Assembly: GCF_004005945.1 (NCBI RefSeq)
Contig: NZ_SACS01000005.1
Location: 62,001 to 126,000 of the forward strand
Reading direction: 5' to 3'
DNA from: Rheinheimera riviphila
GTDB taxonomy: Bacteria; Pseudomonadota; Gammaproteobacteria; Enterobacterales; Alteromonadaceae
DNA: 64,000 nt
Shown here in pieces: positions 43,925-52,988 of the stretch (position 1 is the stretch's first letter; every line of letters begins with the position of its first letter). Made by a program: the position numbers and the translations under genes. The notes below the pieces were generated by a model. That model was not told the DNA's origin and ran no database searches. It was given only the letters and a program-made list of their open reading frames with translations.

Positions 43925-43950
43925 AACAGTGCTGAGCGCTCAGCACTGTT
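43925..43950. terminator. Perfect palindrome after ftsX, probable hairpin
   Basis: A 26-base perfect palindrome centred on AGCGCT, with arms AACAGTGCTGAGC and GCTCAGCACTGTT. It lies 13 bases after the ftsX stop and before the convergent EAL-HDOD gene. It has no T-run, so it may be a mRNA-stabilising stem-loop or a rho-dependent stop rather than a classic terminator. Confidence 0.5.
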
Positions 43951-43978
43951 CGTTGAAACCTAGCCAGTTGAAAGCTAG

Positions 43979-45202
43979 TTAGTTGCTACGCGCCGTCAAC
44001 AGTAAACCATGCGCCCAATCCACCGCCTGCATATAATGCGGGCTTAAATCAATCGCTTTCCCAAATAACTTCTGACTCAGTTGTTGCTGTAACTCCCAAT
44101 CGGCCTGTTCAAAAGCTTTGGCCAATTCCAGATATTGCCCCAGTTTGCCCTGATGGGCGACCAGCGCTTCTTTAATCTCAGGCAGTATCGGCAAATCTTC
44201 CAGCAAATCGGCTAACGGTTGTTCCAATAATGCGTCAACCAACGAAAACAAACCGGTTAAAAAAGCCGAAGGCGGATTTTCCGGATCATGGTTCATTTGT
44301 GCCATTAAATCGCAGAACCGCGCCCGCACCATCGACATATTCAGTAGCTCGCTGCCGTTATCTTCACTCAAGTTCGCCAGCGCCAGCAAGGCAATAAACT
44401 TCTTCAACTCGGCCTCACCCATATACACCATGGCGTGTTTTAACGAACCAATCGGTTTTTCGCGGGCAAAACTGGAGCTATTCACAAACCGCAGCAGCTT
44501 ATAAGACAGGCCTAAATCACGTTCGACGATGGCGGATAACTGGTCAAAATCCAGTTCCACTTTGCTCGATTCGGAGATCAGCAATAATAAATTAAGTTTA
44601 CTACTGGCGATTTTTTTGTGTTTCAGCATTTCCGGTCGCGCAAAAAAGTAACCCTGAAATAAGTTAAACCCCAGCTGTTTCAGTTTCTGGTATTCGGCAG
44701 CAGTTTCCACTTTTTCGGCGAGCAGTGTTACTGGATGATGTTTAATGCGGGAAATGTATTTGCTGATTTGCAGCATATTAAATTGCTGCACATCCACTTT
44801 AATAATGCTGATATAAGGCAGGAAGATGTCCCACTTCGGTTCAAAATCATGATCATCCAGTGCCAGTTGATAGCCCATGCGGTGTAACTCACGACAGGCC
44901 GTTAACAGCTCGCGACTGATTGGCACTGTTTCCAGAATTTCGATCACCATGCTTTTGGGGTCAATCGAAGTCGGGAAATGGTGAATCAGGGTATCTGCCG
45001 AGAAATTAATAAAGGCCATCCGGCTGCCGGTAATTTTCTCTACCCCCATCAATAAATGATGTTCGGTGATGAGCTTTGAGGTCGCCTCGTCGGCGTTAAT
45101 GTTCGGAAAACAGTTGGCGACGCCGTCCCGAAACAACAGTTCGTAGCCATAAAGATTTTTTTCGGCATCGAGGATCGGTTGCCTAGCCATGTAACAATAC
45201 AT
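43979..45202 (-). CDS. EAL and HDOD domain protein (CdgJ/YuxH type)
   Basis: A 407-residue protein. The N-terminal EAL-like domain (about 1-200) starts ARQPILDAEKNLYGYELLFR; the catalytic EAL is replaced by YELLF and later motifs are weak, so c-di-GMP hydrolysis is unlikely. The C-terminal HDOD domain (about 205-400) contains LSYKLLRFVNSSSF and KKFIALLALANLSEDN. Proteins of this layout (CdgJ in Vibrio) affect motility and biofilm as protein-protein adaptors. It stands alone on the minus strand between ftsX and rpoH. Confidence 0.9.
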   Translation of the reverse strand: MYCYMARQPILDAEKNLYGYELLFRDGVANCFPNINADEATSKLITEHHLLMGVEKITGSRMAFINFSADTLIHHFPTSIDPKSMVIEILETVPISRELLTACRELHRMGYQLALDDHDFEPKWDIFLPYISIIKVDVQQFNMLQISKYISRIKHHPVTLLAEKVETAAEYQKLKQLGFNLFQGYFFARPEMLKHKKIASSKLNLLLLISESSKVELDFDQLSAIVERDLGLSYKLLRFVNSSSFAREKPIGSLKHAMVYMGEAELKKFIALLALANLSEDNGSELLNMSMVRARFCDLMAQMNHDPENPPSAFLTGLFSLVDALLEQPLADLLEDLPILPEIKEALVAHQGKLGQYLELAKAFEQADWELQQQLSQKLFGKAIDLSPHYMQAVDWAHGLLLTARSN

Positions 45203-45333
45203 AGGACTACTCCTGGTACAGATCGGAAAAGGCTGGAACGCAGCGGTATAGCGGCTTTGGGGACAATTACCACATTACAGCTGTTGTTATTGTCATTTGA
45301 GCATATCGTAAAAAAGCGCTTCCACTATATGCT

Positions 45334-45363
45334 TTGATATTCTGAAAAAAATCTGTTTATAAG
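45334..45363 (+). promoter_or_regulatory. Sigma-70-type promoter of rpoH
   Basis: TTGATA (45334-45339) with TATAAG (45358-45363, spacing 18) or TTTATA (45356-45361, spacing 16). The predicted start near 45370 gives a leader of about 85 bases that contains the CIRCE element. Confidence 0.6.
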
Positions 45364-45393
45364 ATTAGGGTCTTAAAAGCAGCGGAACTTTGC

Positions 45394-45420
45394 TTAGCAC
45401 TCTCAATCGAAGAGTGCTAA
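45394..45420. promoter_or_regulatory. Perfect CIRCE element (HrcA operator) upstream of rpoH
   Basis: TTAGCACTC (45394-45402), a 9-base spacer TCAATCGAA and GAGTGCTAA (45412-45420) match the CIRCE consensus exactly in sequence and spacing. CIRCE is the operator of the heat-shock repressor HrcA. It lies 35 bases before the rpoH start and downstream of the predicted promoter. HrcA itself is not in the window, so its presence in this genome is required but unseen. Confidence 0.9.
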
Positions 45421-45455
45421 GATGAGTCCACTTGATGAAAGCAGGAGCTATGTAA

Positions 45456-46310
45456 ATGACTAAAGCATCCCTTATGACCATGTCTGTCGCCGCCAGCGGA
45501 AGCCTCGAAGCTTATACCCATGCGGTGAGTACCATTCAGATGTTGTCTGCTGACGAAGAACGCGCTTTAGCCGAGCGGTTACAACAACATGGTGACCTGG
45601 AAGCAGCCCGTCAATTAATCATGTCGCATTTACGGTTTGTGGTGCATATCGCCCGCAGTTATTCCGGTTACGGTTTACCGATTGGCGATTTAGTGCAGGA
45701 AGGCAATATCGGCCTGATGAAAGCAGTCAAACGTTTTGACCCGACAGTCGGTGTGCGTTTAGTCTCTTTTGCCGTGCACTGGATCAAGGCTGAAATTCAT
45801 GAGTTTGTGCTGAAAAACTGGCGTATTGTGAAAGTCGCGACCACCAAAGCACAACGTAAGTTGTTCTTTAATCTGCGTAAAGCCAAGAAAAACTTAGGCT
45901 GGTTCAGTCAGGAAGAAGTGAAAAACGTGGCTGAATCTTTAGGGGTTCCGGAATACGAAGTGCGGGAAATGGAATCGCGGATGAGCAATCACGATATGCC
46001 ATTTGACGCGCAGGATGATGACGACGAAGCTGCCATTCATGCTCCGGTGTTTTATCTGCAGGATAAATCGTCCGACTTAGCCAGCAATTTTGAAGAAGAC
46101 CAATCTGAAGGTGCTGCGGTTGACCGCTTGCAAGCTGCGGTGCGGACTTTGGATGAGCGCAGTCAGGATATTATCCGCGCCCGTTGGTTAGATCATCAGA
46201 AACTGACCTTACAGGAACTGGCGGATCGATATTCAGTGTCAGCAGAGCGGGTGCGTCAGCTGGAAAAAAATGCCATGAAAAAGCTGCATGCAGCGATGGT
46301 TGATGCTTAA
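45456..46310 (+). CDS. rpoH: Heat-shock sigma factor RpoH (sigma-32)
   Basis: A 284-residue sigma-32 that directs RNA polymerase to chaperone and protease genes. Region 2 contains [38 protein letters not shown] (read in pieces: [18 protein letters not shown]), and the RpoH box is [13 protein letters not shown]. Region 4 ends in [20 protein letters not shown]. Regulation looks double: a possible CIRCE operator in the leader, plus the usual post-translational control of the family. AGGAG lies eight to nine bases before the ATG. It follows the ftsYEX region, as in other gammaproteobacteria. Confidence 0.97.
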   Translation: MTKASLMTMSVAASGSLEAYTHAVSTIQMLSADEERALAERLQQHGDLEAARQLIMSHLRFVVHIARSYSGYGLPIGDLVQEGNIGLMKAVKRFDPTVGVRLVSFAVHWIKAEIHEFVLKNWRIVKVATTKAQRKLFFNLRKAKKNLGWFSQEEVKNVAESLGVPEYEVREMESRMSNHDMPFDAQDDDDEAAIHAPVFYLQDKSSDLASNFEEDQSEGAAVDRLQAAVRTLDERSQDIIRARWLDHQKLTLQELADRYSVSAERVRQLEKNAMKKLHAAMVDA

Positions 46311-46368
46311 TTGCTAAGTAACTACTTGCTTAGTAACTAATAGCGAAGTATTGAATTTAAAAAAGAAC

Positions 46369-46393
46369 AGGCAGCCTAAGCTGCCTTTTCTTT
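46369..46393 (+). terminator. Rho-independent terminator after rpoH
   Basis: AGGCAGC (46369-46375) pairs with GCTGCCT (46380-46386) across a 4-base loop, followed by TTTCTTT and preceded by A-rich sequence. It can also serve the convergent yibQ gene. Confidence 0.85.
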
Positions 46394-46438
46394 GTGCATT
46401 TTTCGTCGATGCAGCACTGCTTAACGCAGTAACAATGC

Positions 46439-47650
46439 TTAACGTAGTAACAATAAAGGCGTCGCAGCCGTTGGCACTGTCGTCGCTACTGCCCGCTGAT
46501 CTTCAAACCAAAGTTGCCATTCCGCAGCCATCACCACAGCCGGAATGACAAAACCCGGTAAATCTGCTTTATAGGGTGGATGCCATTGCAAAGGTTCCGC
46601 CACCGCTGCGGCTGCAATCTCTGCTACAGGAGCAGAATGACCTGCAGGGTCAGTTGTCGGGTTCGTCATTTGCGAATCAGTGTTGTGGACCAGACTGACT
46701 GAGCCGGAGCCTGCTTCACCCACGGCCGATACTTTTTCTGGCTGAGGCGACAATTTCACCACCTTTTTCCCGTCGCTGCGCGCTTTGACAGTCCAGTTGG
46801 TTTCATTGGCGGCGCGGCTTTCAGTCCTGTTCGCGGCAGAGGCGGCAGCTGTTTTTGGAGTCGCTGTTCCCTGTTGGGCGGCCAAGCTGACTGGTGGCAG
46901 GTCCAATAATTGTGATGCTGGCACCAGCTCAACTCCAGATGCAGCCAGCCGCGCCAGATTGCGCTTTAAGTAGCGGTAAGTTTCCGGATAAGGATGGCCG
47001 ATAGCAACGGCGCTGCCTTGTTGTTTCGCCAGTTTAATCAGTTGGTTAAATTGTTTATCCAGCGCAGCATGTGATTTGTCGTTGTCGAGAAAAATATCGC
47101 GACTGCGGCTTTTAATCTGATGGGTGGTGGTGGCGCGGGCGACGGCGCTGCGGGCTGTGGTTTTGCTGTCAATAAAATACAAACCCCGTTCGGCCATCAC
47201 TTGCATGGTCCAGTCCATTTGCTGCGGCAAACTGGTATACAAACTTCCCATATGATTGTTGACGCCAATAGCCTGAGGCACCTGCGCCAGCGCTAGGTGC
47301 AAAGCTTGTTGTACCTGGGTTTTGGACATCTGGCGGCGAAGTGCGCCTTTGCCCAGCAGATGGTTTTGCGCCACCGCTTCCATCGGCATATGCAACATCA
47401 CTTCTTTATGCTTTAGCGCAGCAAGCTCCGCCATTTGCTGGCTTTGTGGGGCGAATGGCATCACGGCGAATGTTAAGGCATAAGGGAGTTGGATCAACAG
47501 TGGATCGGCTTTTTGATAGCCAATATCATCGATAATAATTGCCACTTTCGCCGGCAACGTCTGTGCATCAACTGCTGCAGTAAAGCCAGCAAATAACATC
47601 AAAAATCTTAGAATATACAAGGTATTTACTTCACTGCCTGATTGCTGCAC
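46439..47650 (-). CDS. yibQ: Divergent polysaccharide deacetylase family protein YibQ
   Basis: A 403-residue exported protein with an N-terminal signal (YILRFLMLFAGFTAAVDA). The deacetylase-like domain (about 30-255) has VAIIIDDIGY, LTFAVMPFAP, KEVMLHMPME, IGVNNHMGS, FIDSKTTARS and VAIGHPYPET, the features of the divergent deacetylase 2 family. The C-terminal 140 residues are Ala/Thr/Glu-rich and low complexity, longer than in E. coli YibQ. It is third in the gpmI-envC-yibQ order seen in enterobacteria. Activity is unproven; a role in cell-wall or polysaccharide processing is inferred. Confidence 0.9.
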   Translation of the reverse strand: MQQSGSEVNTLYILRFLMLFAGFTAAVDAQTLPAKVAIIIDDIGYQKADPLLIQLPYALTFAVMPFAPQSQQMAELAALKHKEVMLHMPMEAVAQNHLLGKGALRRQMSKTQVQQALHLALAQVPQAIGVNNHMGSLYTSLPQQMDWTMQVMAERGLYFIDSKTTARSAVARATTTHQIKSRSRDIFLDNDKSHAALDKQFNQLIKLAKQQGSAVAIGHPYPETYRYLKRNLARLAASGVELVPASQLLDLPPVSLAAQQGTATPKTAAASAANRTESRAANETNWTVKARSDGKKVVKLSPQPEKVSAVGEAGSGSVSLVHNTDSQMTNPTTDPAGHSAPVAEIAAAAVAEPLQWHPPYKADLPGFVIPAVVMAAEWQLWFEDQRAVATTVPTAATPLLLLR

Positions 47651-47732
47651 TAAGCCAGAACATGGCTTGGGGAATGGTTGAGATTATACCTTGCTATGAT
47701 GCCTGGCTGTTATATTTGGCGATTATGTTTGA

Positions 47733-48890
47733 TCACGGCCGCCGCAACCAGCGCAGCGGGTTTACCGCCGAACCTTTTTGGCGGATCTCAAAATAGAGTC
47801 CGGGTTGACCCTGACCACCACTTTGGCCAACCAGCGCCACCGCATCACCGGTGCGGACTGTTTCGCCCGGGGTTTTTAACAAGGTTTGATTGTGGCCGTA
47901 CAAACTCATCAGGCCATTGCCGTGATCGATCACCGTCACCCAGCCATAACCTTTCAGCCAGTCGGCATAGATCACCTGACCATCGGCGACCGCTTTGACG
48001 GCAGTACCGGCACGGGCGTCGATAATCAAACCGCTGGCAGTCATACCACCGCCATGTTTCGCCCCGAATGGTTGTGAAACAGCACCTTGCACTGGCCAGG
48101 GTAAATCGCCGGCTTTGCCGGTGTTGCCTGATTTACTGACTAGGCGACGGTTAGCTGCTGCAGCTTTTAATTTCGCCAGGGTGTCCTGCAGGCTTTTTTC
48201 ATTGGTCTTCAGATAAGCGAGTTGCTGCTGCTGATCGCTAAGCAACGCCTGTAGTTCTTTCACCGATTGTTGCTGACTTTGCCTTGCGGTTGTTAATTCA
48301 TCTTGCTGCGAAGTCAGCTGTGCTAACCGTTGCTGTTGTTCCAGCTGATTGGCAGCCGTTTGTTGTTTGAGCGCATCGAGTTCAGCAACCGTGGCTTTGA
48401 GCGCTAACAGTTGTTGCATTCTGGCATTATTAAAGTATTGATAGTAGGTGAGGGTGCGCTCTAACTTGACTGCATCCTGTTGATTCAGCAGCAGTTGCGT
48501 ATAGTCGTGACCACCGACCTGATAGGCCGCTTTCACTTGCGCTGCCAGCAATCCTTGTTGTTGCTGGCGTTGTTGCTCCAGCACCTGCGCTTCGCCATCC
48601 AGTTTTTGTTGTTGCGCCTGTAATTCGGTAATTTTTGTTTGTTGTTGCACCACCGCATCAGCAGCTTGCGCCAGCGCAGCATCAGCCAGTTTCAACTGTG
48701 CTTCGGCTTTTTTCAGTTGTTGCCGTTGATCCCGTCGTTGCCGTTCGGTCTGCTTAATTTCCTGCTGCAACGATTCCAGCTCTTTGCGGGCGCTGGCAGT
48801 GCTTTGTTGCGCCTCGACCGCAGTGGTCATGCTGCCGAGCAAAAGCCCAAGCAGCATGGCGCATTTGATGGTGCGACTGACAAAAATCAC
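47733..48890 (-). CDS. envC: Murein hydrolase activator EnvC
   Basis: A 385-residue periplasmic protein with a signal peptide. A long coiled coil spans about 30-245 ([20 protein letters not shown] onward) and a LytM domain fills the last 120 residues. The LytM zinc motif is degenerate: GLIIDARAG replaces HxxxD, and LYFEIRQKG lacks the HxH pair, as in EnvC of other bacteria. EnvC does not cut peptidoglycan; it activates the amidases AmiA/B at the septum under FtsEX control. Its start overlaps the gpmI stop by four bases. Confidence 0.95.
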   Translation of the reverse strand: MIFVSRTIKCAMLLGLLLGSMTTAVEAQQSTASARKELESLQQEIKQTERQRRDQRQQLKKAEAQLKLADAALAQAADAVVQQQTKITELQAQQQKLDGEAQVLEQQRQQQQGLLAAQVKAAYQVGGHDYTQLLLNQQDAVKLERTLTYYQYFNNARMQQLLALKATVAELDALKQQTAANQLEQQQRLAQLTSQQDELTTARQSQQQSVKELQALLSDQQQQLAYLKTNEKSLQDTLAKLKAAAANRRLVSKSGNTGKAGDLPWPVQGAVSQPFGAKHGGGMTASGLIIDARAGTAVKAVADGQVIYADWLKGYGWVTVIDHGNGLMSLYGHNQTLLKTPGETVRTGDAVALVGQSGGQGQPGLYFEIRQKGSAVNPLRWLRRP

Positions 48891-50434
48891 TGGAGTTTAA
48901 ACAACAATTTGCCGGTCATCTCGGCCGGAACCGGCATGCCCATCAGTTGCAGCATGGTCGGGGCGATATCACTTAAAATGCCACCTGCAACTGGCGTTGC
49001 GTCCCGGCCGACATAAATCAACGGCACCGGGCCACTGGTATGGGCGGTGTGGGCCTGACCCGATTCGTGGTCGACCATTTGTTCAGCATTGCCGTGATCA
49101 GCGGTAATAAGACATTCGCCACCCACTGCAGAGAGCGCTTCAACCACCCGGCCAATACAGGTGTCTACCGCTTCCACAGCTTTAATCGCCGCCGATAAAA
49201 TGCCGGTGTGACCCACCATATCGCCGTTTGGATAGTTGCAGATAATCACATCAAACTTGTTGCTATGAATGGCTTCGACCAGCTTATCAGTCAGTAAAGT
49301 TGAATTCATTTCCGGTTGTAAATCGTAGGTCGCAACCGATGGCGATGGGATCAAAATCCGTTCTTCACCGGCAAACACATCTTCGCGGCCACCGCTAAAG
49401 AAGAAAGTGACATGAGCATATTTTTCAGTTTCGGAAATCCGTAACTGCGTTTTGCCATGTTTTGCCAGCCACTCGCCCAGCACGTTATCTAATGCAGTAG
49501 GTGGATAAGCCACTGGCGCTTTAATATCGGCTGCGTATTCAGTCAGTTGCACGAACGAACTTAATTTCGGCTCTCGCTCGCGGACAAAACCGCTGAAATC
49601 GCTATCGGTAAAAGTACGGCTGAACTGACGGGCGCGGTCGGCACGGAAATTCATAAAAATCAGCGCGTCGCCATCGGCAATTTTAATCGTCTCGCCAGCG
49701 GCGTTGGTGATGGCGGTGGCTTTGACAAACTCGTCGTTTTCATCACGGGCGTAGGCAGCATGCAAAGCTTCGACAGCGTCGTGGTGCTGAAATAGGCCTT
49801 TACCATCCACAATCAATTCATAGGCTTGTTGTACCCGATCCCAGCGCTTGTCGCGGTCCATAGCAAAATAACGACCGATGATGCTGGCGATTTGGCCGCT
49901 GCCGATGGTGCTGAATTTGTCTTGCACCAGCTTTAACGAGGCTTCGGCGCTGCGGGGAGGCGTGTCGCGACCATCTAAAAATGCGTGTAAATAAATCTGG
50001 CGGGCGCCTTCACGATGCGCTAATTCAATCATCGCTACTAAATGCTCTTCATGGCTATGGACACCACCTGGCGATAACAAGCCCATCAAATGCACTGCTT
50101 TCCCCTGGGCAACAGCACTTCTGACTGCATTCACTAAAGCTGGGTTCTGGAAAAAGTCACCATCTTTGATGGCTTTAGTGATGCGGGTGAATTCCTGATA
50201 AACCACCCGGCCCGAACCTAAATTGACATGGCCAACTTCCGAGTTGCCCATTTGGCCATCCGGTAAACCAACGTCCATACCAGAGCCGGAAATCAGGCTG
50301 TGTGGGCACTGTTGCCACAGCCTGTCCATCACCGGGGTATTGGCTTGCAGAATTGCGTTGTCAGCCGGATCTTCGCGATAACCCCAACCGTCTAAAATCA
50401 GAAGAACTAAAGGTTTACCCGGCTTTGTCATCAC
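48887..50434 (-). CDS. gpmI: 2,3-bisphosphoglycerate-independent phosphoglycerate mutase GpmI
   Basis: A 515-residue cofactor-independent mutase interconverting 3- and 2-phosphoglycerate in glycolysis. Visible features are [11 protein letters not shown] (first metal ligand Asp), [14 protein letters not shown] with the phosphoserine Ser65, [36 protein letters not shown] and [18 protein letters not shown]. Length is normal. It is the first gene of the gpmI-envC-yibQ operon and is divergent from yibN. Confidence 0.97.
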   Translation of the reverse strand: MMTKPGKPLVLLILDGWGYREDPADNAILQANTPVMDRLWQQCPHSLISGSGMDVGLPDGQMGNSEVGHVNLGSGRVVYQEFTRITKAIKDGDFFQNPALVNAVRSAVAQGKAVHLMGLLSPGGVHSHEEHLVAMIELAHREGARQIYLHAFLDGRDTPPRSAEASLKLVQDKFSTIGSGQIASIIGRYFAMDRDKRWDRVQQAYELIVDGKGLFQHHDAVEALHAAYARDENDEFVKATAITNAAGETIKIADGDALIFMNFRADRARQFSRTFTDSDFSGFVREREPKLSSFVQLTEYAADIKAPVAYPPTALDNVLGEWLAKHGKTQLRISETEKYAHVTFFFSGGREDVFAGEERILIPSPSVATYDLQPEMNSTLLTDKLVEAIHSNKFDVIICNYPNGDMVGHTGILSAAIKAVEAVDTCIGRVVEALSAVGGECLITADHGNAEQMVDHESGQAHTAHTSGPVPLIYVGRDATPVAGGILSDIAPTMLQLMGMPVPAEMTGKLLFKLQ

Positions 50435-50660
50435 TGCTCCGCATCTTGTTGCTTGATCATCATTCGGACGTCCATCTTACCCAAATTTGTTGACGACTCC
50501 AATCAACCTTGGTTAGTAAATGTGCAACTGGTGCATGATCTCGGCTAAAAGTCTGCGAAAGTCGGTGAAATTCCACAACCGCCAGAAAAGGCAGGGCTGT
50601 TTTTGCCCCTGAAAGCCGTTATACTCGGCGCCAATCGAATTTTGACGGAAGTAAAAAGCT

Positions 50661-51086
50661 ATGGAGCAATACATCGAATTTGCCGGTAATCATCAATTAC
50701 TGAGCCTGGCTTGGGGCGGCATTCTTATCGCGTTGGTGGTCAGTTGGGTACAGTCGCTACTGTCGAAAATCCAGATGTTGTCGCCGACCGAACTGACGAT
50801 TAAAGTCAATCGGGAAGATGCGGTGCTGTTGGATATTCGTTCAGTCGATGATTTCAAAAAAGGCCATATTACTTCGGCCCGTAATATCCCCTTAGCACAA
50901 CTCAGTTTGCAGCTGCCAATGCTTGAAAATAATAAAAACAAACCCATTATTGTGGTCTGTCAGGCTGGAATGTCGGCGCAAGGTGCCGCAAAACAGCTGA
51001 TTAAAGCCGGCTTTAGCCAGGTTGCGGTGCTGCGTGGCGGCATGAGTAAATGGGCAGAAGCAAATTTACCAGTGGTAAAAAAATAA
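50661..51086 (+). CDS. yibN: Rhodanese-like membrane protein YibN
   Basis: A 141-residue protein with one N-terminal membrane helix (LAWGGILIALVVSWVQSLL, about 16-34) and a single rhodanese domain. The active-site loop is VVCQAGMSAQGAA with a cysteine; VLLDIRSVDDFKKGHI and RNIPLAQL are the usual framing motifs. It probably moves sulfane sulfur near the membrane; the partner is unknown. It heads yibN-grxC-secB-gpsA, a conserved gammaproteobacterial block. Confidence 0.93.
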   Translation: MEQYIEFAGNHQLLSLAWGGILIALVVSWVQSLLSKIQMLSPTELTIKVNREDAVLLDIRSVDDFKKGHITSARNIPLAQLSLQLPMLENNKNKPIIVVCQAGMSAQGAAKQLIKAGFSQVAVLRGGMSKWAEANLPVVKK

Positions 51087-51100
51087 CGGGAACCGCCTTG

Positions 51101-51361
51101 ATGAGTGCAGCCAGCGTCACTATTTACACTAAAGCCTATTGCCCGTATTGTGTTCGCGCAAAAGCCTTATTAACGGCAAAAGGAGTGCAGTTCCTGGAGG
51201 TCAGCATTGATCAACAACCGGAACTGCGCCCTGAAATGATCGAAAAATCCGGTGGTCGTACTACGGTGCCGCAGATTTTTATTAATGATCAACATATTGG
51301 TGGCTGTGACGATCTTCATGCGCTCGAAGCGCAGGGAAAACTGGACACTCTGCTTCGCTAA
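51101..51361 (+). CDS. grxC: Glutaredoxin 3 GrxC
   Basis: An 86-residue glutaredoxin from the ATG at 51101, 14 bases after the yibN stop. An upstream in-frame ATG at 51050 lies inside yibN and would give an unusual extension. The dithiol active site is Cys14-Pro-Tyr-Cys17 (KAYCPYC), followed by the glutathione-binding TTVPQIF and GGCDDL. It reduces protein disulfides and mixed disulfides with glutathione. Confidence 0.95.
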   Translation: MSAASVTIYTKAYCPYCVRAKALLTAKGVQFLEVSIDQQPELRPEMIEKSGGRTTVPQIFINDQHIGGCDDLHALEAQGKLDTLLR

Positions 51362-51392
51362 ATTTTAATCAAATTATCAGTTAGGACTAATC

Positions 51393-51875
51393 ATGGCCGA
51401 CGAACAAATCAATGCAGTTGCCGACGAGCAACAAGTGCAATTCGCTATTCAGCGCATTTATGTCAAAGACATTTCTTTTGAAGCGCCAAATTCACCAGCG
51501 ATTTTCCGCAAAGACTGGCAACCAGAAGTAAAATTGGACCTGGATACCCGCAGCGAAAAGCTGGACGACAGTACTTTTGAAGTGGTGTTGTCATTAACTG
51601 TGACCGCCACTATTGGCGAAGAAACAGCCTTTTTATGTGAAGTGCAACAAGCCGGTATTTTCTCAGTTCCTGCAGTCAGCGATGCGCAAATGGCGCATAT
51701 GTTAGCGGCATTCTGCCCAAACATTCTGTTCCCATATGCTCGTGAAGCAGTATCAAGCCTGGTCAACCGGGGTACTTTCCCACAGTTAAACCTGGCACCA
51801 GTAAATTTCGACGCTCTGTTCGCACAATACGTGCAACAGCGTCAGGCTGAAGCGCAAGCTCAGCTGCCAAACTAA
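51393..51875 (+). CDS. secB: Protein-export chaperone SecB
   Basis: A 160-residue cytoplasmic chaperone that holds precursors unfolded for SecA. Family features are [19 protein letters not shown] near the N-terminus, [45 protein letters not shown] and [15 protein letters not shown]. It is close to full length and sits between grxC and gpsA, as in E. coli. Confidence 0.97.
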   Translation: MADEQINAVADEQQVQFAIQRIYVKDISFEAPNSPAIFRKDWQPEVKLDLDTRSEKLDDSTFEVVLSLTVTATIGEETAFLCEVQQAGIFSVPAVSDAQMAHMLAAFCPNILFPYAREAVSSLVNRGTFPQLNLAPVNFDALFAQYVQQRQAEAQAQLPN

Positions 51876-51891
51876 GTCTGCGGCGTCTGCT

Positions 51892-52890
51892 ATGACTGCG
51901 GCAATCACAGTTTTAGGTGCCGGCTCGTACGGCACTGCGCTGGCAATTTGCCTGGCGCGAAACGGTCATCACACCCTGTTGTGGGGTCGCAGTCTGCAAG
52001 ACGTGGCGGCGATGCAAACCGACAGAATCAACCATAAGTATCTGCCGGAAATTCGTCTGCCAGACACGCTGGAAGTTACCGCTGACTTGGTCGAAGCGGT
52101 GACTGCCAGTCAAAATATTCTGGTGGTGGTGCCAAGCCATGCTTTCGCCGACACCTTAAAACAAATTAAGCCTTATTTGTTGCCGCATGCCCGGGTGGCA
52201 TGGGCGACTAAAGGCCTGGAGCCGGATACCGGTCGGTTGTTGCAGGATGTCGCGCGCGATATTCTGGGCGAAGACGTATCGCTGGCCGTGTTGTCCGGAC
52301 CGACTTTTGCCAAAGAACTGGCGTTGGGTTTACCGACCGCTATTTCTTTGTCGTCCACTGACAGCGAATTTATTACTGTTTTGTCCGACTTACTGCATTG
52401 TGGCCGCACCTTCCGTGTCTATACCAACCCTGATTTTATTGGTGTGCAACTGGGCGGCGCCGTGAAAAACGTCATTGCCATTGGTGCCGGTATGGCCGAT
52501 GGTATTGGTTTTGGTGCCAATGCCCGCACCGCACTGATCACCCGGGGCCTGGCGGAAATGTGCCGGTTAGGTTGTGCCCTTGGTGCGCAAAAAGAAACCT
52601 TTATGGGGATGGCAGGTTTAGGCGATTTAGTGCTGACCTGTACCGATAACCAGTCACGCAACCGTCGTTTTGGGTTACTGCTTGGACAAGGCACTGGCGT
52701 TGAAGCCGCGATGGCCAGCATTGGTCAGGTGGTGGAAGGTTATCGCAATGCCAAAGAAGTATTTAATCTGGCGGCGCGTGTTGGCGTGGAAATGCCCATC
52801 ACCGAACAAATTTACCAGGTGTTGTATCAGGGCAAAGATGCCAAATTAGCGGCGATTGATTTACTGGGCCGCGAAAAGCGCGACGAATAG
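51892..52890 (+). CDS. gpsA: NAD(P)-dependent glycerol-3-phosphate dehydrogenase GpsA
   Basis: A 332-residue enzyme making glycerol 3-phosphate for phospholipid synthesis. The nucleotide-binding motif is [52 protein letters not shown] (catalytic Lys region), [12 protein letters not shown] and SRNRRFG follow. It ends the yibN-grxC-secB-gpsA block. A hairpin follows the gene. Confidence 0.97.
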   Translation: MTAAITVLGAGSYGTALAICLARNGHHTLLWGRSLQDVAAMQTDRINHKYLPEIRLPDTLEVTADLVEAVTASQNILVVVPSHAFADTLKQIKPYLLPHARVAWATKGLEPDTGRLLQDVARDILGEDVSLAVLSGPTFAKELALGLPTAISLSSTDSEFITVLSDLLHCGRTFRVYTNPDFIGVQLGGAVKNVIAIGAGMADGIGFGANARTALITRGLAEMCRLGCALGAQKETFMGMAGLGDLVLTCTDNQSRNRRFGLLLGQGTGVEAAMASIGQVVEGYRNAKEVFNLAARVGVEMPITEQIYQVLYQGKDAKLAAIDLLGREKRDE

Positions 52891-52963
52891 CAGCCGTACC
52901 ATCGCCTTATAATAGCCGTAAAATAGCCGTACAACATGATGAGCACGCCAACAGCATCAGCGA

Positions 52964-52988
52964 CCAGGCCGCAGGTTAACCGGCCTGG
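52964..52988. terminator. Hairpin between gpsA and the convergent EAL-like gene
   Basis: CCAGGCCG (52964-52971) and CGGCCTGG (52981-52988) form a perfect 8-bp stem, with the stop codon of the minus-strand gene in the loop. There is no T-run on either side, so it may rather stabilise or delimit the two mRNAs. Confidence 0.4.
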
